From contig NZ_JABGCL010000007.1 of the NCBI RefSeq assembly GCF_019800005.1, positions 178,158 through 242,157 on the forward strand: a DNA stretch of 64,000 bases. The letters run 5' to 3'. A model generated the notes under the pieces. It did not search any database and was not told the DNA's origin. It was given only the letters and a program-made list of their open reading frames with translations. Both the position numbers and the translations under genes were made by a program. Shown in pieces: positions 37,294 through 46,663 of the stretch (position 1 is its first letter; the number at the start of each line of letters is the position of its first letter). Origin of the DNA: Geminicoccus harenae. GTDB lineage: Bacteria > Pseudomonadota > Alphaproteobacteria > Geminicoccales > Geminicoccaceae.

Positions 37294-38475
37294 TCACACC
37301 CTCAGCCGGCAGTCCGCCCAGGTGCGAGTGCGCTGGCTCTCCAGGGCGCCCGCGATGAACGCCATGCCGGCAGCGCCGTCGCGGACCGTCGGGAACTCCA
37401 GCGCCAGCGGATCGGCGGGCCGGCCGGTGCGGCGGGCGGCGATGGCCTCGGCCACGTCGCGATAGAGATTGGCGAACGCCTCCTGATAGCCTTCGGGATG
37501 GCCGATCTCGACCCGGACCAGCCGCTCGGCCTCGGGCAGCAGCGCGCCGTGCAGCCGCCGGGTCAGGATCTGCTCGAAGCCGTCCAGGCGGCGGTGGCGC
37601 AGCTCGTTCGGCCGCTCCTGGTGCCATTCTAGGCCGCCCAGCTCGCCGAAGATCCGAAAGGACAGGCCGTGCTCGGCCCCGGCCGCGGCATTGGTCACCC
37701 ACAGCGTGCCCGGCACCCCGCCGTTCCAGCGCAGCAGCACCGCGCCATAGTCCTGCGCCTGGCGCCCGGGCACCACCGCATGCAGGTCGGCCAGCACCGT
37801 CTCCAGCTCCAGCCCGGACACGAACGCGGCCAGATGATGGGCATGGGTGCCGATGTCGCCCAGGATCAGCGATTCGCCGCACAGCGCCGGGTCGAACCGC
37901 CAGCCACGCCCGGCCGGGTCGGCCTCGACCAGCGTGGCGTTGTGCCCCTGCACATAGGTGGTGTGGACCTGGCGGATCGGCCCCAGCACGCCGTTGCGCA
38001 CCATGGCCCGCGCCTGGCGGACCATTGGATAGGCGCTGTAGTTGTAGGTGGTGCAGAACACCCGGCCGCTGGCTTCCGCCGCCCGCACCAGCGCCAGCGC
38101 GTCGTCCAGCGTGGTGGTCAGCGGCTTATCGCAGATCACGTCCAGCCCGGCCGCCAGCGCTGCACTGGCGGCGGCGTGGTGGTGGCCGTTCGGGCTCATG
38201 ATCGCGACCGCCTCGATGCCGTCCGCCCGGCCGGCCTCGCCCGCGAGCATGGCCGCGACATCCGGATAGCAGCGCTCCGGATCGAGACCGATGGCGATAC
38301 CGGCGGCCCGCCCGCGCGCCGGATCGGAGGACAGCGTGCCGGCGGTCAGGACGAAGCGCCGGTCCAGCAGTGCCGCGGTGCGGTGGACCGGGCCGATGAA
38401 GCCGTGGCTGCCACCCACCAGGCCCAGCCGGATCGGCCGGCCAAAGGCCGCGAACGCGCTACCCTGCTCCGCCAT
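37294..38475 (-). CDS. Gfo/Idh/MocA-family oxidoreductase
   Basis: NAD(P)-dependent oxidoreductase of 393 residues. The Rossmann start is RLGLVGGSHGFIGPVH, with SPNGHHHAAASAAL and the catalytic-Lys motif ICDKPLTTTLDDAL (EKP variant with Asp). The C-terminal GFO_IDH_MocA_C domain has GWRFDPALCGESLILGDIGTHAHH, typical of sugar or inositol dehydrogenases. It begins 56 bp downstream of the polyamine-type ATPase gene on the same strand and may belong to that operon. It is convergent with tarD. Substrate unknown. Confidence 0.92.
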   Translation of the reverse strand: MAEQGSAFAAFGRPIRLGLVGGSHGFIGPVHRTAALLDRRFVLTAGTLSSDPARGRAAGIAIGLDPERCYPDVAAMLAGEAGRADGIEAVAIMSPNGHHHAAASAALAAGLDVICDKPLTTTLDDALALVRAAEASGRVFCTTYNYSAYPMVRQARAMVRNGVLGPIRQVHTTYVQGHNATLVEADPAGRGWRFDPALCGESLILGDIGTHAHHLAAFVSGLELETVLADLHAVVPGRQAQDYGAVLLRWNGGVPGTLWVTNAAAGAEHGLSFRIFGELGGLEWHQERPNELRHRRLDGFEQILTRRLHGALLPEAERLVRVEIGHPEGYQEAFANLYRDVAEAIAARRTGRPADPLALEFPTVRDGAAGMAFIAGALESQRTRTWADCRLRV

Positions 38476-38531
38476 GACACCGCATCCTCCCCTGACTCGG
38501 TCATCCTCCAGGGTCCGCCGGGGCGGCCCCC

Positions 38532-39623
38532 TCAGGAGCGCTCGGCCTCCGCAGGCAGCAGCACCCCGTCCTCGGCCCGCCAGACCAGATGGACCTCGTC
38601 GCCCTCGGCCGGCCGGAACTCCGGCCTGGCCGGCGCATAGGCCGACACGGTACCGGCCCCCGGCACCTCCACCTGATAAAGGGCGCGATCGCCGAAATAG
38701 GTGCGGATCTGCAGGCGCCCGGACAGGCAGTTCCAGCCGTCACCCGGCGATGCCGGGCGCACCTCGATGTCCTCGGGCCGCAGCAGCAGGCTCACGCCGT
38801 GCCCTGCCTCGGGCACCGGGCCGGCATGGCGACAGGTCCGGCCCGCCACCTCGATCCGGCTGCCCGGCCCCTCGGCCGCCAGCAGACGTGCCGGCAGGAA
38901 GTTGCTGCGCCCCAGGAACTCGGCCACGAACCGGTTCTCCGGCCGCTCGTAGAGCGTTTCGGGCGGGCCCACCTGCATCAGCCGGCCATGGTCGAGCACG
39001 GCCACCTGGTCGGACATGGTCATGGCCTCGTCCTGGTCGTGGGTGACATAGACGAAGGTGGTGCCCAGCCGGCGATGGATGCGGCGCAGCTCGATCTGCA
39101 GGTCGGCGCGCAGCTTGCGGTCGAGCGCGCTCATCGGCTCGTCCAGCAGCAGGAGGTCGGGCTCGAACGCCAGGGCCCGGGCCAGCGCCACGCGCTGCTG
39201 CTGCCCGCCCGACAGCTCGGCGGGCTTGCGGTGGGCCAGGTGGCCGAGCTGCACCAGCTCCAGCATCTCCCGCACCCTGGCCTCGATGCGGCTCCTGTCC
39301 CAGCGGCGGACCTTGAGCGGGAAGGCCACGTTGTTCGCGACGGTCATGTGCGGGAACAGCGCATAGCCCTGGAAGACCAAGCCGAAATTGCGCCGCTCGG
39401 CCGGCAGGCTGGTGATGTCGGCATCGCCCAGCAGGAGGCGACCTGCCGAGCAGCGCTCGAAGCCGGCCAGGACCTTGAGCAGCGTGGTCTTGCCCGAGCC
39501 GGACGGGCCGAGCAGGGTCAGGAAGCTGCCGCGCTCGATGTCGAGCGAGACGTCGTGCAGCACCTGGTGGCGACCATAATGCTTGCTCAGGCGCTCCAGG
39601 CGCAGCCGGTCGTGCGTGGTCAT
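38532..39623 (-). CDS. potA: Spermidine/putrescine-type ABC transporter ATPase (PotA-like)
   Basis: ATPase of 363 residues with Walker A GPSGSGKTTLLKVLAG, signature LSGGQQQRVALARAL, Walker B LLLLDEPMSALD and switch His in VYVTHDQDEAMT. The C-terminal ~120 residues form a TOBE/MOP-like regulatory domain (LLRPEDIEVRPA). It overlaps the stop of the DAO-family oxidase by 4 bp. Together with the SBP and two permeases it forms a polyamine/opine-type importer. Confidence 0.93.
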   Translation of the reverse strand: MTTHDRLRLERLSKHYGRHQVLHDVSLDIERGSFLTLLGPSGSGKTTLLKVLAGFERCSAGRLLLGDADITSLPAERRNFGLVFQGYALFPHMTVANNVAFPLKVRRWDRSRIEARVREMLELVQLGHLAHRKPAELSGGQQQRVALARALAFEPDLLLLDEPMSALDRKLRADLQIELRRIHRRLGTTFVYVTHDQDEAMTMSDQVAVLDHGRLMQVGPPETLYERPENRFVAEFLGRSNFLPARLLAAEGPGSRIEVAGRTCRHAGPVPEAGHGVSLLLRPEDIEVRPASPGDGWNCLSGRLQIRTYFGDRALYQVEVPGAGTVSAYAPARPEFRPAEGDEVHLVWRAEDGVLLPAEAERS

Positions 39624-40930
39624 GCGGCCACCTTCTGGTCGAGCCGGCGGCGGATCCGGTCGGTCCAGCGATAGGCCGTGCCGACGATCGGCAGGAACCA
39701 GGGCCGGCCGCCATAGCCCGGCATGGTGTTGAACGGTATGGCGCCGAGCCCGCCCATCTCCTTGCCGTCGGCGAGCATCGAGCGGGCGGCCCGGTCGCCC
39801 AGATAGCTCAGCATCGGCACGCCGCTGCCGTTGCAGCCGCAGGCGTAATAGACGCCCTCGTGCCGGCCGAAATGGGGCAGCCAGTCGAAGGCGAAGGCGA
39901 CGTTGCCGAACCAGGCATGGCTCAGCTTCACGCCCTCGAGCTGGGCGAACACGTCGGTCAGGAATCCGTGGAGCTTCACCGCACTGGTGCGCGCGTCGAC
40001 ATCACGGAAGCTGGCCCGGCCGCCGAACAGGATGCGCCTGCGGTCGGGCGAGCTGCGGTAATAATAGAGGATGCGCTTGGTGTCGGCGAGCGGCCGGCCG
40101 CCCGGGATCAGCTCGGCGACGTTCGGCAGTTCCTCGGTCGCGATCATGTAGCTGCGGACGGGGATCAGCCGGCGCTGGAACCAGGGCGTGGCCGCCCCGG
40201 TATAGCCGTTGGTCATCACCATGATCCGCCGGCAGTCGATCGCGCCGTCCGTCAGGATCGCGGTGAAGCGGTCGCCCTTGCGCTCGATGCCGGCAAGCTC
40301 GACGCCCGAGACCAGCTTCACCCCCAGCTTTTCCGCCACGGCGCGCAGCCCGGCATGGTAGAGGCCGGGATGGAGCTGGCCGGCATCGCCATAGACATAG
40401 CCGCCGGCATAGATCGAGGTGGCGAGCTCGGTATGTACCTGGTCGGGAGGCACCAGCCGGTTGCGGGCCTGCTGCTCGGGCGGAAGGGCGGCATGCTCGG
40501 CGGCAAACGCCCAGTAGTCGGCGCTGGTATGCGCGCCGATGAACATGCCGCGCTGTTCCAGGCTGCAGTCGATGCCGAGGCTTTGGATGCGCTCGACGAT
40601 GAACGGATAGACGGCCTGGAAGTCCGCGGTGATCTCGGCGGCGCACGCCTCGCCGAACTGGCGCACCAGGGCCGGACCGGAGACCTTGGAGCCGCCGCTG
40701 AGCTGGCCTGCGTTGCGCGTGCTGGCCCCCTCCCCGATCAGCCCCCGCTCGATCACCGTCACCTGGACCCCGGCCTGCGCCAGGGTGATCGCAGCATTCA
40801 GGCCGGCAAGACCGGAGCCGACGATCAGGCAGTCGACATCGGCCAGCGCGGAGGCCGGCAGGCCCGGCCGGGGCGGCGCCTGTAGCCACCAGTAGGGCGT
40901 CTCGACGAAGTCTTGGGCGAACGGGCTCAT
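39620..40930 (-). CDS. FAD-dependent DAO-family oxidase (PuuB/gamma-glutamylputrescine oxidase-like)
   Basis: Flavoprotein of 436 residues. FAD-binding motif CLIVGSGLAGLNAAITLAQAG and ERGLIGEGASTRNAGQLSGG are visible, with the C-terminal AFAFDWLPHFGRHEGVYYACGCNGSGV. This matches the DadA/PuuB group that oxidises gamma-glutamylputrescine or secondary amines. It is embedded in the Pot-type operon between PotC and PotA with ATGA overlaps on both sides, implying oxidation of the imported amine. Confidence 0.92.
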   Translation of the reverse strand: MSPFAQDFVETPYWWLQAPPRPGLPASALADVDCLIVGSGLAGLNAAITLAQAGVQVTVIERGLIGEGASTRNAGQLSGGSKVSGPALVRQFGEACAAEITADFQAVYPFIVERIQSLGIDCSLEQRGMFIGAHTSADYWAFAAEHAALPPEQQARNRLVPPDQVHTELATSIYAGGYVYGDAGQLHPGLYHAGLRAVAEKLGVKLVSGVELAGIERKGDRFTAILTDGAIDCRRIMVMTNGYTGAATPWFQRRLIPVRSYMIATEELPNVAELIPGGRPLADTKRILYYYRSSPDRRRILFGGRASFRDVDARTSAVKLHGFLTDVFAQLEGVKLSHAWFGNVAFAFDWLPHFGRHEGVYYACGCNGSGVPMLSYLGDRAARSMLADGKEMGGLGAIPFNTMPGYGGRPWFLPIVGTAYRWTDRIRRRLDQKVAA

Positions 40931-41727
40931 CGCGTTTCCGTGGTTCGTTGCGCCGCCTGGCGGGGGCGGCCGAGCCAGCCCAGCGCGGCGAGGAAGAGGG
41001 CGGACGTGCAGGTCAGGAGTACGGCCACCGCGACGATGGTCGGCTGCAGCTTGTCGCGCAGGCTGCCGAACAGGACGACCGGCAGGGTGATGCTCTCGGG
41101 GCTGGAGAGGAAAAGGGCGATGATGACCTCGTCGAACGAGGTCATGAAGGCGAAGATCGCCCCGGTCCAGAAGCCCGGCAGCGTCAGCGGGAAGGTCACC
41201 GTCCAGAACCGGTACCAGCGCGAGGCACCCATGGCGGATGCGGCCAGGTCCAGGTTCGGGTCGAGGCCGCGCAGCGTGGCCGCCACCGAGATGAACACCA
41301 GCGGGAAGCCCAGGAGCGCATGGGCCAGCATGATCGAGAGCGGGTGGCCGGCCAGGCCCAGCCGGGCGAACAGGAAGAACAGCCCGACCGACAGCACCAC
41401 CGAGGGCACCACGAGCGGCGACATGAACAGGCCACCGACCACGACCCGCCAGGCATTGGGCAGCGCATGGAGCCCCACCGCGGCGGCACCGCCCAGCACC
41501 ACCGATATCACCGTAGCACCCAGCGCCACCTTCACGCTGTTGCCCAGCGCCATCAGCCAGGGCGGGGTGGTCAGGAAGGTCTCGAACCAGCGCAGCGACA
41601 CCCCGTCCAGCGGGTAGCTCAGGAACGAGCCGCCGTTGAAGGCCAGCGGGATCACCGCCAGGATCGGCGCCAGCAGGAACAGGACCGCCAGGCTCACCAG
41701 CAGCACATAGAGGATGCGCGCGATCAT
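40927..41727 (-). CDS. potC: Polyamine-type ABC transporter permease (PotC-like)
   Basis: Permease of 266 residues with six predicted membrane helices. The EAA loop is DLAASAMGASRWYRFWTVTFP, followed by PGFWTGAIFAFMTSFDEVIIALFLSS, which is characteristic of PotC. The ATG at 41727 overlaps the PotB stop (ATGA), and the stop overlaps the oxidase start. It forms the membrane pore with the upstream PotB. Confidence 0.94.
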   Translation of the reverse strand: MIARILYVLLVSLAVLFLLAPILAVIPLAFNGGSFLSYPLDGVSLRWFETFLTTPPWLMALGNSVKVALGATVISVVLGGAAAVGLHALPNAWRVVVGGLFMSPLVVPSVVLSVGLFFLFARLGLAGHPLSIMLAHALLGFPLVFISVAATLRGLDPNLDLAASAMGASRWYRFWTVTFPLTLPGFWTGAIFAFMTSFDEVIIALFLSSPESITLPVVLFGSLRDKLQPTIVAVAVLLTCTSALFLAALGWLGRPRQAAQRTTETR

Positions 41728-42896
41728 GCCGCCCTCGCCGCTGGCCGCCACAGGAGGTTGACCAGCCACGCCACCGCCAGGCCCAGCAGCACGCAGGCGA
41801 GCAGGATGACGCTGAGCGTCGAGGCCATGCCCCAGTTCAGCTGTTTCAGCATGAAGTCGGCGATGTAGTAGGACAGGAGCTGGTCGCCCGGGCTGCCGAC
41901 CAGGGCCGGCGTGATGTAGAAGCCGAGCGACAGGATGAAGACTGTGCCGGCGCCCACCAGGATGCCGCGCATGGTCTGCGGCAGGTACACGCGCAGGAAG
42001 CTCTCGAACGGGCCGGCACCCAGCGAGCGGGCGGCGTCGCGCTGCTGGGCCGGGATCTGCTTCATGTTGTTGAGCAGCGGCAGGACCGCGAACGGCAGGA
42101 GCACGTGGACCATGGCCAGCAGCGTGCCCAGCCGGTTGAAGATGAGCTGCACCGGCTCGCGGACGAGGCCCAGCGCCATCAGCGCCTCGTTCACCAGCCC
42201 CTCGCGCTGCAGGATCACCACCCAGGCCGTGGTGCGCACCAGGATCGACATCCAGAAGCTCAGCAGCACCGCACCCAGGAGCAGGACGCGCACGGTGGGC
42301 GGGCCGTTGGCGATCGCATGGGCCAGCGGATAGGCGATCAGGCAGGCGATCACCGCCACCTGCAGGCTCATCCAGAAGGTACGCAGCAGGATCTGCAGGT
42401 AGATCGCCCCCTCGGCACCGAACTGCCAGCCGCCGGCCGGATCCCGGTCGAGGCCGATCGCCGTGGCGTAATAGCGGAAGGTGTAGGGCTGGGCGTTCTC
42501 GGCGAGTGCCTGCCAATAGATCGGCTCGTCCCAGTCCGGGTCGATCGCCCGCAGGTCGGCCAGGCCCTTGACCTCCACCTCGTCCAGGGCACGCTTGGTC
42601 TTGAGCAGCAGGCTGCGCATGCCGGGCGCGTCCAGGTTCAACAGGCGCGCGAGCTCGCCCAGGCTGCGCCGGTCGGCAGCGGCGAGGTCCTTCGCCAGTG
42701 CGGCCGCCACTTCGTCGCTCGGTGCCCCCGCCTCGTCGATTGCGCTGGCGGTTGCCGGCAGGTTCGCATGGATCGTCGAGTTGTCGACGCTGCGCAGCGC
42801 CACGCCGCCCAGGGGCACGAGGTAGAGGAAGGCCACGTAGGCGACCGGGAGCGCCACCAGCAGCAGGGTGGATAGATACAGGGACACGCGCGACAT
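41724..42896 (-). CDS. potB: Polyamine-type ABC transporter permease (PotB-like) with long insert
   Basis: Permease of 390 residues, longer than the usual ~285-300. The first helix (about 8-31) is followed by a hydrophilic stretch of roughly 130 residues (about 39-168) rich in Ala, Asp and Leu before the core begins at YLQILLRTFWMSLQVAVIAC. The EAA loop is DAARSLGAGPFESFLRVYLPQT. The insert is predicted periplasmic and could interact with the binding protein. Similar extended loops occur in some opine/polyamine permeases. Confidence 0.92.
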   Translation of the reverse strand: MSRVSLYLSTLLLVALPVAYVAFLYLVPLGGVALRSVDNSTIHANLPATASAIDEAGAPSDEVAAALAKDLAAADRRSLGELARLLNLDAPGMRSLLLKTKRALDEVEVKGLADLRAIDPDWDEPIYWQALAENAQPYTFRYYATAIGLDRDPAGGWQFGAEGAIYLQILLRTFWMSLQVAVIACLIAYPLAHAIANGPPTVRVLLLGAVLLSFWMSILVRTTAWVVILQREGLVNEALMALGLVREPVQLIFNRLGTLLAMVHVLLPFAVLPLLNNMKQIPAQQRDAARSLGAGPFESFLRVYLPQTMRGILVGAGTVFILSLGFYITPALVGSPGDQLLSYYIADFMLKQLNWGMASTLSVILLACVLLGLAVAWLVNLLWRPAARAA

Positions 42897-42931
42897 CGGG
42901 ACCGGCGATGGTTGAGTTCAAGGGCGGTGGA

Positions 42932-42950
42932 GCGGGACTAAAAGCCCCGC
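42932..42950. terminator. Intercistronic hairpin after the SBP gene
   Basis: GCGGGACT-aaa-AGCCCCGC forms an 8-bp stem (one G-U on the coding strand) between the SBP stop and the PotB start. Such hairpins commonly protect the abundant SBP mRNA or lower expression of the permeases. It is not followed by a U-tract, so read-through is expected. Confidence 0.45.
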
Positions 42951-42961
42951 CCCCCGATGGC

Positions 42962-44005
42962 TCACTGCGCGATCCAGGCGTTCCAGCGCTCGGTGATCCG
43001 GTCGACATTGTCGGCCCAGAACTGCTCGTCGATGAACAGGGAGCGCTCCATGTTCGCGCCGGCCGGCAGCATCTTGCTGGCCTCCGGATCGAGCCGCTCG
43101 ACCGCCTGCTTGTTGGTCGGCCCGTAGGGGATGTGCTTGGGGAACTCCACCTGCGGCTCCGGCGTGTTGGCGAACTTGATGAACTCGACCGCGAGTTCCT
43201 TGTTCGGCGAATCCGCCACGATCGCCCAGGAGTCCATGCTGTAGGTATGGTCGGTCCAGACGAAGGCGAGGTCGCGGCCTTCCTCGTTGGCGAGCGCGAT
43301 CCGGCCGTTATAGGCGGTGCTCATTACCACGTCGCCCGCCGCCAGCCACTCCACCGGCTGGGCACCCGCTTCCCAGAACTGGATGTGCGGCTTGATCTCG
43401 TCCATCTTGGCGAACGCGCGATCCAGCCCCTCCGGCGTGGCCAGCACCTCGTAGACCTGCTCGAGCGGCACCCCGTCCGCGATCAGGGCGAGTTCCAGCG
43501 TGCTCTTCGGCATGGCGCGCAGCCCGCGCTTGCCCGGCCACTTCTCGACATTCCAGAAATCGGCATAGTCCTTGGGCGCTTCCTTCACCCGCGCCGGGTC
43601 ATAGGCGAAGCCGGTCGAGACCACGACGTTGCCGGCACCGCAGGGATGCACGGCCTGCGGCACCAGCTGGTCCTCGCCGCCGATCGCGTCCCAGTCCAGC
43701 TCCTCCAGCAGCCCCTCGTCGCAGCCGACGATCAGGTCGCTGCGCTCGATCATCAGCACGTCCCAGGTGACGTTGCCGGTCTCGACCATCGCCTTGATCT
43801 GGGCGAGGCCGCCCAGATAGGTCTCCTCCAGGATGCGGATGTCGCCCTGGGACTTGGCGAACGGCGCGAAATAGACCGTGCGCTGGGCGTCCTGGTAGTT
43901 GCCGCCCCACGAAGCGATGGTGAAGTCGCGCGCCTGCGCCAGTCCCGGCAGCGCCAGAACCGTGACCCCCAGGCCCGCGATCAGGCTCTTCCAACGTATC
44001 GACAT
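42962..44005 (-). CDS. potD: Polyamine/opine-type extracellular solute-binding protein
   Basis: Periplasmic SBP of 347 residues. It has a Sec signal peptide (MSIRWKSLIAGLGVTVLALP...AQA), and the mature start RDFTIASWGGNYQDAQRTVYF matches the PotD/SBP_bac_8 group. Other landmarks are MVETGNVTWDVLMIERSD and SMDSWAIVADSPNKE. The ATG at 44005 has a GGGGGAGG site. It follows the XRE-cupin regulator by 44 bp and precedes PotB. Confidence 0.92.
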   Translation of the reverse strand: MSIRWKSLIAGLGVTVLALPGLAQARDFTIASWGGNYQDAQRTVYFAPFAKSQGDIRILEETYLGGLAQIKAMVETGNVTWDVLMIERSDLIVGCDEGLLEELDWDAIGGEDQLVPQAVHPCGAGNVVVSTGFAYDPARVKEAPKDYADFWNVEKWPGKRGLRAMPKSTLELALIADGVPLEQVYEVLATPEGLDRAFAKMDEIKPHIQFWEAGAQPVEWLAAGDVVMSTAYNGRIALANEEGRDLAFVWTDHTYSMDSWAIVADSPNKELAVEFIKFANTPEPQVEFPKHIPYGPTNKQAVERLDPEASKMLPAGANMERSLFIDEQFWADNVDRITERWNAWIAQ

Positions 44006-44049
44006 TCCGATCCTCCCCCGATTTGCATGTGATCGATGATGGGCCGTCC

Positions 44050-44673
44050 TCAGCCCTGCGCGGATCCGACCGAATCCGGCGGCGCGGCGGCGATTGCCCA
44101 AAGTGCCCTGGTGACCCCGTCATGGGTATTGCGGAAGCAGTGCGGCAGGGAGCTCTGGAACTGGAAGGAATCGCCAGCGCGCAGCGCGTGCACGCGCCCC
44201 GCCACCTCCAGCACCAGCGCACCTTCCAGCACCAGCCCGCCCTCCTCGCCGTCATGGGTATAGGGGCCGTCACTGGAGCGGCCGCCCGGCTCCAGCGTGA
44301 GCAGGATGAGCTCCAGGCGATGCGAGCGGACCGGCGAGATGATCTGCTTGGACATGCCCAACTGCTCGAACAGGAGCTCGCGCCGTTTCTCGACGCGCTG
44401 GACGAGCGGCGCCTCCGCCGCCATCGGCTCCGGCCGCGCGTCGAACAGGTCGACCGCCGCCACGCCCAGAGCCCGTGCGATCCGGGACAGGGAGGCGAGC
44501 GACGGGTTGGAAAGGCCGCGCTCGACCTGCGACAGCATCCCGATCGACAGGTCGGCCTGCCGGGACAGCGCCACCAGCGACATGCCCCTGGCCTTGCGCA
44601 GGCCGCGCAGGCGCGGCCCGACCTTCAGGGAAGCTGCCGCTCCCAATTCATCTGGCGTCGCCGCGCTGCCCAA
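44050..44673 (-). CDS. XRE-family regulator with C-terminal cupin (PuuR-like)
   Basis: Repressor of 207 residues. The N-terminal helix-turn-helix spans about 19-77 (LRKARGMSLVALSRQADLS, then QVERGLSNPSLASL). A cupin-2 domain follows at about 130-195 (GPYTHDGEEGGLVLEGALVLEV, LRAGDSFQFQSSLPHCF). PuuR-type proteins sense polyamines and repress their uptake and catabolism. It is the first gene before the Pot operon and has a palindromic operator directly upstream, so it probably regulates itself and the transporter. Confidence 0.93.
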   Translation of the reverse strand: MGSAATPDELGAAASLKVGPRLRGLRKARGMSLVALSRQADLSIGMLSQVERGLSNPSLASLSRIARALGVAAVDLFDARPEPMAAEAPLVQRVEKRRELLFEQLGMSKQIISPVRSHRLELILLTLEPGGRSSDGPYTHDGEEGGLVLEGALVLEVAGRVHALRAGDSFQFQSSLPHCFRNTHDGVTRALWAIAAAPPDSVGSAQG

Positions 44674-44719
44674 TGCTCCCCCGCCCGGACGGTCCTTGCC
44701 CGTTCCGAGCAGGCTAACA

Positions 44720-44742
44720 GGTTTTCAATTCTGTTGAAAACC
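44720..44742. promoter_or_regulatory. Palindromic operator for the XRE-cupin regulator
   Basis: A perfect inverted repeat, GGTTTTCAA and TTGAAAACC, separated by TTCTG, lies 47-69 bp upstream of the regulator's start. AT-rich 9-bp half-sites of this kind are typical for XRE/PuuR-type operators. It stands out from the surrounding GC-rich sequence. Confidence 0.6.
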
Positions 44743-44807
44743 CGTTGCATCACGCCGGGCTGGCTGGCCCGCTATGGCGTGCCTGCCGCCCCTGTCCCTG
44801 ACGGCGG

Positions 44808-45647
44808 TCAGTTGCCCAGGCGCGGGTTGGCCGCGTCGTTCAGCGCCTCGCCCAGCAGGTTCACCGCCAGCACGGTCAGCACGATCAGGGCACCCGGCAC
44901 CGCACTCAGGTACCAGGCGGTGCGGATCACCGCCCGGCCATTGCCGATCATCATGCCCCAGCTCAGCACGTTCGGATCGCCCAGGCCCAGAAAGGCCAGC
45001 GCCGATTCGGTCAGGATCGCCGAGGCCACGATCACCGAGGTGGTGACGATTAGCGGTGGCAGGGCGTTGGGCAGGATCTCCTGGAAGATGATCCGCCAGT
45101 GCGGGAAGCCGAGGCTGCGTGCGGCCAGCACGAAGTCCTGGCCGCGCAGGCGGCGGAACTCCGCGCGTACCAGCCTAGCCACGGTCGGCCAGGAGACCAG
45201 GCCGATGCCGAGCGTGATCGTGGCGAGGGTCGGCTGGAAGATCGCAACCAGCACGATCAGGAACAGAAAGGACGGCATGGTCTGCACCGCCTCGGTGAGC
45301 CGGGTCAGCAGGTCGTCGGTCCAGCCGCCGAAATAGCCGCCGATGGCGCCTACCAGTGTCCCGATCGTCAGGCAGATCGCCGCGGAGACGACCCCGATCC
45401 ACAAGGACACCCGGGCACCGTGGAACACGCCGGCGGTGACGTCGCGGCCGAAATTGTCGGTGCCGAGCGGGAAGGCCGGGTCCTGGCCCGGCCACAGATA
45501 GGGCTTGGCCACCATGCCCTGCGGGTCGCCCGGGTAGAAGAGACCGGCGGTGGCCGCCATGAGCAGCACCCCCGCCATCACCAGGAGGCCAAGCCAAGCG
45601 CTGGGGTTGCGCAGGAACCGGCGCAGTGCGCGTCCATCCGTGCCCAT
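44808..45647 (-). CDS. dppC: Dipeptide/oligopeptide ABC transporter permease (DppC-like)
   Basis: Permease of 279 residues. It has the N-terminal OppC_N segment (RRFLRNPSAWLGLLVMAG), FPLGTDNFGRDVTAGVFHGARVSL, and the EAA loop LAARSLGFPHWRIIFQEILPN. The C-terminus ESALAFLGLGDPNVLSWGMMI is diagnostic of DppC. The start at 45647 lies 1 bp after the DppB stop. It ends the operon; no DppD/DppF ATPase gene follows. Confidence 0.94.
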   Translation of the reverse strand: MGTDGRALRRFLRNPSAWLGLLVMAGVLLMAATAGLFYPGDPQGMVAKPYLWPGQDPAFPLGTDNFGRDVTAGVFHGARVSLWIGVVSAAICLTIGTLVGAIGGYFGGWTDDLLTRLTEAVQTMPSFLFLIVLVAIFQPTLATITLGIGLVSWPTVARLVRAEFRRLRGQDFVLAARSLGFPHWRIIFQEILPNALPPLIVTTSVIVASAILTESALAFLGLGDPNVLSWGMMIGNGRAVIRTAWYLSAVPGALIVLTVLAVNLLGEALNDAANPRLGN

Positions 45648-45648
45648 G

Positions 45649-46629
45649 TCAGGACACCTCGACGCGCGGGTCGAGCCACGCATGCAGGAGGTCGGTCGCG
45701 ATGTTGATCACGATCACCAGGACCGAGGACAGGAGCAGGATGCCGAGCAGGACCGCGAAGTCGCGGGCCAACACCGCCTGGAGGGCGAGGCTGCCCAGCC
45801 CCGGCCAGGCGAACACGGTCTCGGTGACGATCGCACCCCCCAGGAGGATGCCGAAATGGATGCCGGCCACGGTGGTCACTGGCACCAGGGCGTTGCGCAG
45901 CACGTGGCGCAGCGCGATCCGCCCGGGCGGCAGGCCCTTGGCGACCGCGGTGCGCACATAGTCCTGGCCATACACTTCCAGCATGCTGGCGCGGGTCAGC
46001 CGGGCATAGATGGCGATGAAGAACAGGGACAGGGACAGGGCCGGCAGGACCAGGTAGCGCGCCATGTCGAGCGCCAGCTCCAGCCCGCTGCCCTCGAAGC
46101 CGATCGTCTGGTAGCCGCTGCTGGGCAGCCAGCCCAGCTGGACCGAGAAGATCACGATCAGCATCAGCGCCCCCCAGAACGAGGGGATCGAGTAGAAGAA
46201 CAGGGCGATCACCGAGATCGCCCGGTCCAGGAGCGAGCCCGCGCGCAGCGCCATCAGGAAGCCAGCACCGATGCCCACCAGCAGGGCGAAGACCAGGGCG
46301 GTGACCATCAGGAGCAGCGTGTTCGGCAGCCGGCCCAGGATCACCTCCAGCACCGGCACGCCGAACTTCGCGGAAAAGCCCAGGTCCAGGTGCGCCAGGC
46401 CGGACACGTAGTTCAGGAACTGGTCGAGCAGCGGCAGGTCCAGGCCCAGCCTCGCCCGGGTCGCCGCCATGGTCTCGGCGGTGGCGGCACCGGATTCGGC
46501 GGCCAGCACGTCGGCCGCATCGCCCGGCGCCATGTTCAGCAGGAAGAAGTTGAACACCACGATGATCACCACCGTGGGCAGGGAACGCACCAGGGCGCGC
46601 ACGAACACCGGCAGGAGCCGCAGACTCAT
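45649..46629 (-). CDS. dppB: Dipeptide/oligopeptide ABC transporter permease (DppB-like)
   Basis: Permease of 326 residues with about six membrane helices. Landmarks are FNFFLLNMAPGDAADVL, LGLDLPLLDQFLNYVSGLAHLDLG, the EAA loop TAVAKGLPPGRIALRHVLRNAL and GGAIVTETVFAWPGLGSLALQAVLARD split in the usual places. The ATG at 46629 (MSLRLL) is preferred over an extension to 46698. It sits between the SBP and DppC. Confidence 0.93.
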   Translation of the reverse strand: MSLRLLPVFVRALVRSLPTVVIIVVFNFFLLNMAPGDAADVLAAESGAATAETMAATRARLGLDLPLLDQFLNYVSGLAHLDLGFSAKFGVPVLEVILGRLPNTLLLMVTALVFALLVGIGAGFLMALRAGSLLDRAISVIALFFYSIPSFWGALMLIVIFSVQLGWLPSSGYQTIGFEGSGLELALDMARYLVLPALSLSLFFIAIYARLTRASMLEVYGQDYVRTAVAKGLPPGRIALRHVLRNALVPVTTVAGIHFGILLGGAIVTETVFAWPGLGSLALQAVLARDFAVLLGILLLSSVLVIVINIATDLLHAWLDPRVEVS

Positions 46630-46663
46630 GATCGTTCCAGCAGATGCGTTCCCATGCGCCGGC

